NCBI RefSeq assembly: GCF_045679555.1
Contig: NC_092090.1
Coordinates: 32,622,788 to 32,686,787 of the forward strand
DNA length: 64,000 nt
Direction of reading: 5' to 3'
From: Salvelinus alpinus
Taxonomy: Eukaryota > Chordata > Actinopteri > Salmoniformes > Salmonidae
In this document: piece after piece, positions 24,148 to 36,500 of the stretch
Numbering within the stretch: the stretch's first letter is position 1
Layout: each line of letters opens with the position of its first letter
Translations under genes and position numbers: made by a program
The notes under the pieces: generated by a model
Seen by the model: only the letters and a program-made list of their open reading frames with translations
Told to the model about the DNA's origin: nothing
Databases searched by the model: none

Positions 24148-27100
24148 TTTATTGAGGGGAAAACAAATCTGCTACAAATACAATATCTTATTAAAGTTCA
24201 AACAGTGTTATAACTTAAATATCCACATTATGCTGCTAACAATCAACCATTGTTATTACTGGTATTATTACTATTTTTCAAGAATGCATAAATCACATTT
24301 AAACACACACAGGCCCTGACAGTAGGGCCAAAGCCCCATGGTGGGTATCTAGGGTACAGTGGCCCTGAAGGAAACTTCCTGGTTCCTGGTGTAGCTCAGT
24401 CCCCCCTGGGGAGGACAACATCAGCCTGTGTCTAGACTGAGTGACATTACATGACACTCCCAGGGCAGCCAAGTCCTGGGGGACACAGTCAGAGACACAG
24501 GCTCTGTCTTCTCTGATTGCTGTGATACCAGTCTTTATGAAAGTCTATTTCCTGTCAGCCTTACCAAGTTCAGAACAGACAGTCTCAGTAAGGCCCTCTT
24601 GACAAAAATGACCTAACAAAGTTCATACAAAATAGTTTCCTTTTTTTTCTGTCCCTGTTTTTGGTGTATGTCTCTGTTGCAGGTGGTCTATCAGTGTGTG
24701 ACCTGCAACATTGAGTTTATTTGACAGAGATTGGGCTGGTTCTGACCACAAGCAGGACCTCTGGGATGATGATATACAGTACAGTGAATTATGCATGGAT
24801 GCAACAATACACAAAGAGTGAAAAGTATACATTTCAGGTGTACTCCATACAAAATCTACATGTTAGGCTACAGCTGTGCACATGAACGCTGATCTAAACA
24901 TACAATACCTTTAACCTTACAAACATTTATAAAATAGCATCATTATTAGGTAGTAAAAAGGCTGAGTAAATGATTAAATTAAAGATACGTAACAATTCCT
25001 TGCTGCCCCAGAAGAAACTCAGGATTTCTCATGGTGATGACAGTTTTTCTCTAATGGCCACCCCTGTCAATAATGTGCCAACCAGTAAAATACATTTAAA
25101 CACCGAAAATATAACATGTCGATGTCTATCAAATAAGGATGCATTATCTCCAAGAACACTTTGACTAAGCTGAGAGTAAATTTTTGTTTGTAACACTTTT
25201 GTACATCTGGGATGGTTTTCTCAGTCTGTTTTGCAATATATACCCATCTATAAAATATTAACGACACAGACAAATTGTCTGTACCGTCCCAGTACACCAA
25301 AACATCACCATGTTATGACTGAGATAATAATTAACATTCCCTCTGCTCTTACACAAAAACAGCCACAACTTACATTATCATCCATCATGAAATGTACATA
25401 TTGGAATGAAAAAAAGAATAATAATTACAATAAAAAAATTCTGCCCTTTTTCTAAATATATTTTTTTATTATAGTGCAATATTTCAATGCATTCCCGTGG
25501 AAAATATATAACTTATTAAAAAAACGAATACATTCTCATTCGTAGTTACCACAGGGACCTAAACCTAAATGTTGCATTCTCTACCGTATGTACAATTCTC
25601 CTCGGAAACAAGGAAAAACACAAATGGACAGACCATTATACTTTTACTAGTCAGTCTAGTAACAAATAATCACAATACATAATATCTTCCTCCATTGCGC
25701 GCTATAAAATCTAACCAGTTTCCTATAAGGCATCCTTCATCAGAGTGAACCAAAACATGATCTTAAATCTCCATAGATCAATGCTAGCTCAACGGGTACA
25801 CTACTACTCAAACATGGCTTATAATTTGGACATCTACTTGGGGGCAACATACTTTTATAATTGTATCCCTTTGAAGCAAAGTGCCTTTAAAGACATTTTT
25901 ATCATATGATTGAATATGCAGCTGTTCTGCAGTTTTGTTTAAATCCAACTTTAATAATTACTGCGCTATCAGAAAGTGGATATCTTTAACAAACCATTGG
26001 AACAGAATGATTGTAACAGGACTGGAATGTGTATGGTATACTCAAACAGATTTTCACAGCTCTGACCAATGGGTTTTGGGGAGACCCCACTGAGACAGTA
26101 GCAGTGTGGATCCTGGAAGGTAAATGGCCTAGCAATATTGCACTGATTCTGTAGTGTAGCAATGTACACTTTTACATTTTACTATCAGACCAACATTGGT
26201 GTTCAAGACAATAATTAGCATAAAACTGGACTCTTATGGGGCAGCAACCAATTCCACCACAAGGATAGACTTATCCAACAATACTCACCTCATAATATTT
26301 CACTTCTTGCACTTCTCCTAGTGGGCACTAAACCAAACAGAATACTAGTGGGCACTAAACCAAACAGAATACTGTGCATGGGTATAAACTGACGGAGTAA
26401 CACTGACTTAAATTACTATTGACTTGTGCCCGGCCTATTTTGAGACTGGGGTGCCCTCTTGTGTTTGAGACAGTGTATTACTCATAGGCCCTAAAATCCT
26501 GCTAACAACTGTTTGATGGCAGCAGTACAGTACCAATGGGTACTTTGAAAAAGGTGGGAAAACAACGAACACATCTCCAATACACATGTTTCTTATTATT
26601 AGTAAACCATTTGAAAACGGAAACATTTTCCAAAAATATATTTGATCTTGTTTGGTGCTTCATAAAAATATCAGCAGAGTAACAGCAGTGTGAAGAATAA
26701 ATGCAGTACTATAATTATGTTTCTTAACTATGAAATAAGAACAATCTATAGTTCAATTACGTAGAAAAATGTGACAAGTGCAAGTATTCACAAGAACTCT
26801 GAATACAAAAGGGGATAGTTTGTTTTGATTCGCGTTGCAAATGTTAGTGTGTTGTTGTCGTGATGGGGATGTAAGAAGGACCTCACTCTCTGTGTTTAAC
26901 TGGTCATGTCTAGACTGTCACCCAGCTGTAAGATTATCACACTGAGAATGAGGTCCAGCCATTCAACTGTAGTCCCTCTTAATCAAAAAGCCATCAAATG
27001 ATGCACTTGAGAATAAACTTTAACAGAACTAATCTGTGGTACTTTTACCAGAACGTGTGTCATGTGACTCATCCTGGAGTTTGAAAACATTTCAGTTGAA

Positions 27101-27571
27101 CAGTGAAAAATAAAGAGTAAAAGAAAATACCATAAATCATTCTTTTTTGGAACCTTCATTCTTTCTGTAGAATAACAAAAATGTCCATGCTGCCCTCATT
27201 GTTTTGCATTGCAGTGGTTTTGAATTGCAACATTTATTGGAGGCCAAGCTCCCCTCCTCCCCAGTATACAGGAAGTGAAGAGGCTGCTGCTGGCTGAGAG
27301 GATATGATGTAATGGTAATGGGCATTGACGAGTTAAGCAGGTGAGCAGAGTGGATGAAGGGCCAGGTAGAGGATCAGGGACAGGGTTAGGAGATAAGCCC
27401 TCTGTAGCTCTCCCAGAGTGGGAGTCTAGGCCAAGTCCTTCCAAACTCTCCCAGTGAGGTGGCTGTGGAGGGGGCTGGATATGGGGTGGATCCAGAGAAA
27501 GAAAGAGAGCTAGTGGGGTGTCAGGATGGAAGTCCGTCCCCAGACAGCAGAATGGGGGACTCAGAGGAATC
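24148..27571 (-). other. Probable rnf166 3' UTR and downstream flank
   Basis: AT-rich sequence after the rnf166 stop codon with no open frame I recognise. Minus-strand AATAAA signals (TTTATT on +) lie at 27233-27238, 25465-25470, 24716-24721 and 24148-24153. The first is about 335 bases after the stop and could end a short message; the later ones would give long 3' UTR forms. A 27-base direct duplication (gtgggcactaaaccaaacag core) lies at about 26321-26374. Confidence 0.4.
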
Positions 27572-30500
27572 TCAGTTCTCTGTCACAGAGAGAGCCAGGG
27601 CTGCCTGTAGTGCCGCCTCTTCATCGATACTGTAATCCTGCAAAGACAGAGTCAGACGGTCACTCACTTTAACATTTGATTTGACAGGACAGGGCCATGG
27701 CTGCCTGCAGTGATGACTCCTCGTCAATGCTGTAGTCCTGCAAACACAAAGTCACACAGTCAACCACTGAGTAAATAATGCCTGACACCAAATAAATAAA
27801 GCTTCTTTGAGATATGCAGTGCATTCATGTTACAGTACTAGGATATTACAGCGACAGTACTAGGATATTACAGCGACAGTACTAGGATATTACAGCGACA
27901 GTACTAGGATATTACAGCGACAGTACTAGGATATTACAGCGACAGTACTAGGATATTACAGCGACAGTACTAGGATATTACAGCGACAGTACTAGGATAT
28001 TACAGCGACAGTACTAGGATATTACAGCGACAGTACTAGGATATTACAGCGACAGTACTAGGATATTACAGTGACAGTACTAGGATATTACAGCGACAGT
28101 ACTAGGATATTACAGCGACAGTACTAGGATATTACAGTGACATTACTAGGATATTACAGTTACAGTACTAGGATATTACAGTCACATTATTGGCAACAGA
28201 ACAGCTCTAGTCCTATCTAAAGAACAGACGACACAGAGCCCAGACCCCAACCCTTATCCTCACCACAAACGTGTCGTAGGAGAACTTGTGCCGGTGGAGC
28301 AGGTGCTGGAGGAAGTTGGAGCTCTTGTAGCTGGGGTCCCCCCAAGGCATGGCTGAACATACAGGACACACCTGGAGGCACACCAACCAATCAACAACTC
28401 TGCCATTACCTCACCAGTACACCAAATCAGAATGCAGTAGAATCTCTGTTGGTTAAGGATGCACTCTCATGCAGTGACGTCAACGTTGCATAACACTTCA
28501 TATCAGCACATAAATGCTTGAGTAAATTCAGACTAGGACAGTGTACTTAGTTCAGACTAGGACAGTGTACTTAGTTCAGACTAGGACAGTGTACTTAGTT
28601 CAGACTAGGACAGTGTACTTAGTTCAGACTAGGACAGTGTACTTAGTTCAGACTAGGACAGTGTACTTAGTTCAGACTAGGACAGTGTACTTAGTTCAGA
28701 CTAGGACAGTGTACTTAGTTCAGGGTATAACATAGCAGACTGACCACTTTGTTGGGATCGTTGCGGTGGTTCTCCATACAGTGTTTGACCAGCTCCTGTT
28801 GATCCAGATTGCGGGCTCCACAGAATGGGCATGAAAAGGTGGAGCGGTTTGGAATATTGCTGCAGGCAGGGAGAAAACACACGTTTAGTAGGAGCCATAA
28901 TGGAAACAACATGGGTATGCACACACAAATGTTGCCAGACACACACTGATGGTGTGTTGTTGTGTGTGTGAATATAACCCCAAAGTCTGAGGCCCAGTTT
29001 CCAGACACTAGCAGGACGCCAATCATGTCCAGCAGCACACCTGGAAGGACAGCTGGTCAGTGTGGACATGAGGGTCAGAAAGCAATGTGCTGCAGTGACA
29101 GTTACGCTAGCCGACCCACACACCCGTAGAACAGGGTCCTTAACAATGTGCTGCAGTGACAGTTACGCTAGCCGACCCACACACCCGTAGAACAGGGTCC
29201 TTAACAATGTGTTCATTAACTCACTGCTCCATCAGCACCACAGCAAGACAACAAGGCCAATTCACACACTACCCTCCACAGCTGACCAGGAGCAGCCCAT
29301 CAGAGTGCCATCAGACATAGTGTTAACAGGTCTCTCAGGTGGGACACAGTCTACTGGCTAAAGGGAAATGCCTGTTTGAATTGCCGATAAAGGTGCACTC
29401 TGTAGAACAGCAGTCCTCAGAAAAACTCCATAAAATATACCAACCAAACATAATTTCAGCCTTGGGCAAAAAAAAGAAAAAAAGTGACAGTTTAGTCAGA
29501 ATAATGACTTTGTGACAAGTAGACAACACCAGCAGATGGTCCACTGTGTTCTCTGGGCCTTCGACTAGATGAGACTCTGCCTTTGTGGTGCTGGCAACAT
29601 CGCCCAATTAAATTGTGTTTTGGAATGTGGTAAAAACAACAACCTTGAAAACCGAGAAAAGACACAAGATATGCTGTTCTGTGTTCACCCGTGAGTTCCA
29701 GATGGTCACTATGGACGTCACAGATCCTGATCACAGTACTCTTCCTCAGACTCTTCCTAGTAACTCAGTGCTTCTAGTACATGTTGGGAGTGGGACCTCT
29801 GGCTGAGTTGTTCACAGACCCTCCAGACACAAAGACCCTCCTGACAGACATACCCTCTAGTCTAGACAGAAGGACAGACAGACCGACAGAGTGAGGCGTG
29901 TGATGTGACGTAAAAACAGAAAACACTGAAAGGGAGGGAATTAACAGATTTCTCTTTGTAGAGCTAAGTAACTGCCTTTTACCCACCCCACCCTCTCTCT
30001 CTGTACGTCATCAAAGGCAGAGTACATCTGCTTACAAACACACACAAACAAACGCACAGACACGCACACTTAGAAGAGTGTAGATGGGCATTGATGCCCT
30101 GCTGCTCTGTGAAAATCAAAGGATGCCTATACCGGTACTGGTATTTGTAAGTAGGCATTTGTGTCTGGGGGTGTTTGTGTCTGTGTGTTCTTAAGGGAGA
30201 AGTGTTCATGTGTCAGCAGAAAAACACATCTCCTGAGTCCCTGAACATCAAAGGTATTCACAACAACCCAGAGAGCCAGGAATACCACAGGAGAGCATGA
30301 CTCATAAAAGACACACATTCATACTGCTGGGCTAAAATGTACTGGGAGTGTGGTTCTGCAGATCAATGCTAGGACAGAAATATTGACTCAAATCTGTTCA
30401 GTCTGTCCAAATGGACCCTGACGTCCCATGTCACACAGTGTCTGACGTAGCTTCCAGGAGCGACTGAGAGCCCCTCAGAGAGATTACCTGGGAATGGGCT

Positions 30501-33500
30501 GTGAAGTGGGGACCACAGGCACAAACTTTGGGCAGTTGGCCATCTGCTCCTGGACCTTTGCGCAAGAGGAGATGTGTGACCTCATTTTGACCAGAGACAC
30601 CTGGAGCCCGCCAGTGGAGAGAGGAGGAGAGAGAGAGGGAGGGTGAGGACAGGAGGGAGATAAGGAACAGGAGAGCAAGACAGAGGTAGAGGAGCAGGAG
30701 AGAGAGCGCAAGACATGCTATTAAGTGAATTAATGGGCAGGGAGAAATTTTGAGAGTGTATATGTGAGTGGTATTGTGTATCATCAAGTGTGCGTCTGTA
30801 TAGTATGTGTGTTGGACAGAGTGGCAGGCCATAGTAGTGTAGTACACCTTCTTACTGCAGCCCCGACAGGGGGCCTTGTAGTTGGACAGCTGTTTCTCCA
30901 CACTGGAGGACTTGTCCACCTTCTTTGGGTCAAAAGGCATGCGGCACAGAGGGCAGAGGGGAGAGGTGACCTGGAGACAGGGCTGCAGACACTCCCCACA
31001 GAACCTACACACACAAACACACACACGAGATAGTCAGTCGTTGCACTGGAACCAAATAATCAAATCTATACTCAGAGAAAGAGACTGACAATCGGGACAT
31101 GAGTCGAATGATACGTAAAGTCTAAACACAAAGTGAATCAGAGCGTTTATTCAAAGTGAGTGTCCAGGAAAAATGTGTGTCATCTCAATGAGATGTGTTT
31201 GTGAGCTTTAATAACATTCTATGAACCTCTTCTCAAGGTTTGCCCGCACGGTGAACTCCAGTCAGTCAGTCTCATTCAGTGCCATTAGAGCAGTGGTGTA
31301 TCCATTTGCTGGGGCAGCATCACTCACAGTCAGACAGACCCAGCATTCAACCCATCATCATCTCCTCTGGCGACTCTGAGCAATGTGGGCACCGCTGGCA
31401 GCACTGGGCCACGGTGGGGCCGAGAAATGCCCCTGTGGTGGATTGCAAACGTGCTGAGTGATGGGCAGTCACCTCCCATGATGACATGAGTCAGCACTGC
31501 CAGGTAGGGCACCGTCAGCAAACAGAGGGCCCAGAGAGCTGGTCTTGGGCTGGCCGTGAAACCTCCCCTGACAAATGAGCCAGGAGTTTATACTGCCAGA
31601 GTACTGAATCATTGCAGATTTTTACAGCGCAGCCGGATTCTTTATGGCCCTGTCGGCCTGAAGGCAAGCGGGTAGGGTAGGGAAAGACTTCGTTTCCAGA
31701 GGACAAAAATGGTGCCCTTTGAACTTGACTGATTTCAACGTGTACTCTGAACCTGACCCAGTCTGTACTTCCTCTCACTGTAGCTAGCAGTTTAAGAGTG
31801 GCTACTAGCACCCCAGAGCCGCACACCTGCTACTTCATTTGTTGCTTTGAAAGCACTTTCAGCAACTCTTTGCCCCATTAAAAACAACAAATCTTGTTGA
31901 TCAAATTTTTTACTTCAAAAAAGTCAGACTACAGAGAAAAGCCAGGTGTGGAAAGAGAGAACATAACAATAACTGTTTCCTCGAAGCCCGAAAATAACCC
32001 CATTAAACCAGCTATATAGTAGAGAGCAGGAGAGCAGTCAGCCAAGCAGAGACCGAGGCGTGATGGTGAGCGGAGGAGAGGAGGCTATTGGGGAGGGACG
32101 GACTCCATCAGCTCATCCTAACAGCATCCACAGCACAGCCCAATCTTTACCTGGAGTCCTGGGGGTGGGTCTCCACGCAGTGAGAGGGAGGGTAAATGTT
32201 TCCATTATGTCCACAGAGGCCTGGCCTGCACCGCCACAGATACTGATACAATACTGCCCACACAGAGCTCTAATTGAGCATGAAACGTCTCATCATTCAG
32301 AGAGAGAGGAGAAGAATATTATTAAAAGCAAATCAAATATTATTTGTCACATGTGCCGAATACAACAGGTGTAGTAGACCTTACAGTGAAATGCTTACTT
32401 TACGAGCCCCTAACCAACAATGTAGTTAAAAAAAAAATACAGATAAGAATAAGAGATAAAAGTAACAAATAATTAAAGAGCAGCAGTGAAATAACAATAG
32501 CGAGCCTACATACAGGGGGGTACCGATAAAGAGTCAATGTGCTGGGGCACCGGTTAGTTGAGGTAGTGTGTACATGTAGGTAGAGTTATTAAAGTGACTA
32601 TGCATAGATGACAACAGAGAGTAGCAGTGGTGTAAAGAGGGGGTGAGAGGGGGGCACTGCAAATAGTCTGGGTAGCCATTTGATGTTCAGGAGTCTTATG
32701 GCTTGGAGGGGTAGAAGCTGTTAAGAAGCCTCTTGGACCTAGACTTGGCGCTCTGGTACCGCTTGTCGTGCGGTAGCAGAGAGACCAGTCTATGACTAGG
32801 GTGGCTGGAGTCTTTGACAATTTTTAGGGCCTTTCACTGACACCGCCTGGTATAGAGGTCCTGGATGGCAGGAAACTTGGCCCCAGTGATGTACTGGGCC
32901 CTACGCACTACCCTCTGTAGTGCCTTGCGTTCGGAGACCGAGCAGTTGCCATACCAGGCAGTGATGCAACCAGTCAGGATGCTCTTGATGGTGCAGCTGT
33001 AGAACCTTTTGAGGATCTGAGGACCCATGCTAAATCTTTTCAGTCTCGTGATTGGGAATAGGTTTTGTCGTGCCCTCTTCACGACTGTCTTGGTGTGCTT
33101 GGACCATGTTAGTTTGTTGGTGATGTGGACACCAAGGAACTTGAAGCTCTCAACCTGCTCCACTGCAGCCCCGTCGATGAGAATGTTGGCGTACTCTGTC
33201 CTCTTTTTCCTGTAGTCCACAATCATCTCCTTTGTCTTGATCACGTTGAGGGAGAGGTGGTTGTCCTGGCACCACACGGCCAGGTCTCCGACCTCCTCCC
33301 TATAGGCTGTCTCATCGTTGATCAGGCCTACCACTGTTGTGTCATCAGCAAATGTAATGATGGTGTTGGCGTCGTGCCTGGCTGTGTAGTCATGAGTAAA
33401 CAGGGAGTACAGGAGGGGACTGAGCACGCACCCCTGAGGGGCGTGAAGAGCAAAGAGCTGAGGGGTCAGATATATAAGGAGCCAGGAGTCAAATCTCCCT

Positions 33501-36500
33501 GCATAGCCACAACCAGTCTTGGTTCTAACTTTGTGGGTCTATCACTGTTCTTCTCTTTCAGCTGGTGACCAGAACTCCCCGCTTGTGGAAGAAGCCATGC
33601 AATCTGCCCACAGGCAGGCTAATCAAGTGGCTAATAAACTCTTAACAACACAGTGGAGCGCTAAATAGCGTCAAGGGATGTCTATTAAAGTAATGGCACT
33701 GTGTTTCAGCACCTTAGTTATCACATTAGCATGGGCTTAGTTTCAATAGCTAAACATCTCTCACTTCACTCCATCCATATTCAACCAGCTACATGACCCA
33801 TGTGACCTCCTCTGGAGTCAGTTCCTACTTCCCAGTCACATAGGAAACCCCAAAACACAGCCAATCTTTTAGTCAAAATGTCATCTAGTCAAAACACGTT
33901 CAAATATCCACAAGCTCGGTTTGTTTCCATCAACCAAACAACGCTGTAGAGCTGAGATCTGGATGAAGCCCAGCCTGTGTGCCTACGTTAACATTCAAAT
34001 ATACTAATAATTAGGCCTAGTGAGTACGCCTAGACCTATTCTCAAGAGAGCCCGCAATACTTGGAAAGACATTTCTTTGGGAAATTATACATGAGTGTAG
34101 AGGCTGGTAATAATATTCTCTGGGGCTATCATTGCCTCGTATTCAAAAGGTATACTCAGCTAGCCTAGGCTATAGAATTGCAGCACATCTCAATATCAGA
34201 GCAGTACAAGTCATTTGCCGTCCTTTTCTACTACCTTAATGAACCAATAGCATCATGAAAGATGTTGGCCAAATTATTGCTACAATGCTGACACTCGGAT
34301 CCAACAACATAACATGTTACTGTGTGTGAGTGTGAGTGTGAGTGTGTGTGTGTGTGTGTGAGGCTCGGCTAGCATAAATGTCACTGGAGCATTATTGCTT
34401 TCTGACCCTCATGTCGGAGTCAGTCGCTCCGTGGTGTTGTTCGAAGTGCGAGCCTGTGTCTATTTTGCAAAGTGTGGTGCCTATCAGGTTCACAGTCTGT
34501 CCTCATACCTATTCACGTTTCCAGACACTTCAGAAAACTTTCCCAAACACCTATTAATAGATCAATAAAACAGATAGGTGGGAGGAAGGGAATCAAACTT
34601 TTTTGCAGCACAAAAAGAGATCGTTTGGGGACCCGTTTGATCAGCTGAGATGTAGTAAAGCTCTCTGTCTGGACAGTGATGAAGGACTGTCTAGGGTTGA
34701 TACCGTCTCAGAGAATAGAGAAGCCAACATGAGAGGAGTAGCATTGAACAAAGCACACATATTCAAACAGCACTGATGAATACTAAAAGCCAACAGTGCT
34801 GAAACACCATCCTTTCGGTCTGTCACACCGACAGACACACAGAAGTAAAGAGAGAGTACAGGACAGACAGAGCTACGACAATGTCGAACTACAACGGCCT
34901 GCAGAGCATTCAGCGAGCAACACGAGCCCCTTACAAATGCTCATCTGCCTCTACATAACAGTCTGAGGGGAAACGTATCTCCATATCAGTGAAATACAGA
35001 TGTGTCCCAAGCACTCCAGCAGCAGCAGTCTTTCAAAATAAGCATCCAGACCTACTGTAGCCCAACTCTGGTGCGAAAGACGACTCAAAGGTGATCTTCG
35101 AGCATCGTCTGTCATCACTTAAAGATGCCCGGATTTAGCACCCTCCTATTAGATACTTGAATCACTTCCGCTGTACTTGACATTCAGACAGCAGGACGCC
35201 ACCACCTGCAGGCTCACTCACGTTTGCACGTCTTGCGTCGAATTGAGCAGGGAATAAAGAAAGAGTTGTGGTCAAGTGTGTGGTGACATGGGAGTGACAA
35301 ACACTCAAGGGTGAAAATGGGGTTGTTGAAATACTGTCCTGTACTGCCTAGTTGTGAACATTTTGGCCATGACCAATATGCTTCCTGAGTATTTACATTA
35401 CATTCTCACCAATAGAATAAAGATAAGCAGTTGGCTAATAGTTAGAATATTACACAGGAATGTGATTATTAGGCTACCTAGTAAGGTGTTAAAGGAGCAG
35501 GCGAGGAACGGCCTATTCCTCCAGAAGTAAAAGAGAGTCACCAAAGAGCACTATTTTTACACATAGATAGGCCCATCTCCCCATTATAGCTAGAGAGAGA
35601 CAATGGCATCGTCTGCCGTCACAACGCAGCACACACCTGGCCCAAGGATACCGGTACTGCTTGCTGATGCATATGGTTTATATAATGATGTATGGTGTTA
35701 TAAGGAGAGAAGCTCCATAACTGTGTATATTTGATCTACCCTCTCCACTACCCTCTCCACCTCCCTCCCTGAAGAAATGAGGCAAGCTGACCATATTTCC
35801 TGTGCAGAGAAGGGAGAAGAAGCTTCAGTGGAGATATTTGCTGCCAATTCAGGAGCTGCAGAGGTAGGCTAATGAGAGCAAATGAAGCCAGGTGCTACTA
35901 GAACACAGACGCCTCAGGGTTGGCTCCTCACCATCTGCACCTCAGCTCAGTTCAATCTACTTCTCAGAACTACAGTAAAGTAGACACCGCAGAGCATAGA
36001 GGAGCAGTAGGAACTCGTGGTTGTTTCCCCCCTGAACAGACACACAGTATAGGAATAGGACACAGGCTTCCTCAAATAAGCAGATTTAACAGAGCAGAGA
36101 GGGTATGAGTTTGCGAGGGTATTTCACACATTCAGGAAGTTTGACATGCCAGAACATCTTTACATGTGACTTTCAGAAGCTTTGTTCTCAGTTGAAATGA
36201 GGCTCTTCTCACACACCGTCAGATGGGCTTGTCACTGTAACGTCACAGGACAGAATTAAAGGCTTGACAGCACCGAAAACCATCAGCAGAAATGAGTGAA
36301 TCTATAGAGCTAGCCTGTATAATCTCTTGCAGTATCAAAGGAGACTACTGCCCATCCCAGTCAACCCCTTGCTTATACATCCCCTGCCTGTACATTGAAA
36401 CACATATACTCCCTCTCCGGCCTCTAGGTCACCAGGCTGCTTGTTATGGCGCACACCTGTCACCATCGTTACACACACTAGCGCGTCATCAGACTCACCT

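Noticed and set aside
27831-28723. Regular short repeats resembling a CRISPR array
   Set aside because: The units abut without unique spacers and the genome is a vertebrate; they are minisatellites.
28541-28735. Open frame with an eight-residue repeat (VYLVQTRT)
   Set aside because: An artefact of a 24-bp tandem repeat, located in an rnf166 intron.
33125-33568. 147-residue frame on +
   Set aside because: Antisense shadow of the LINE reverse transcriptase.
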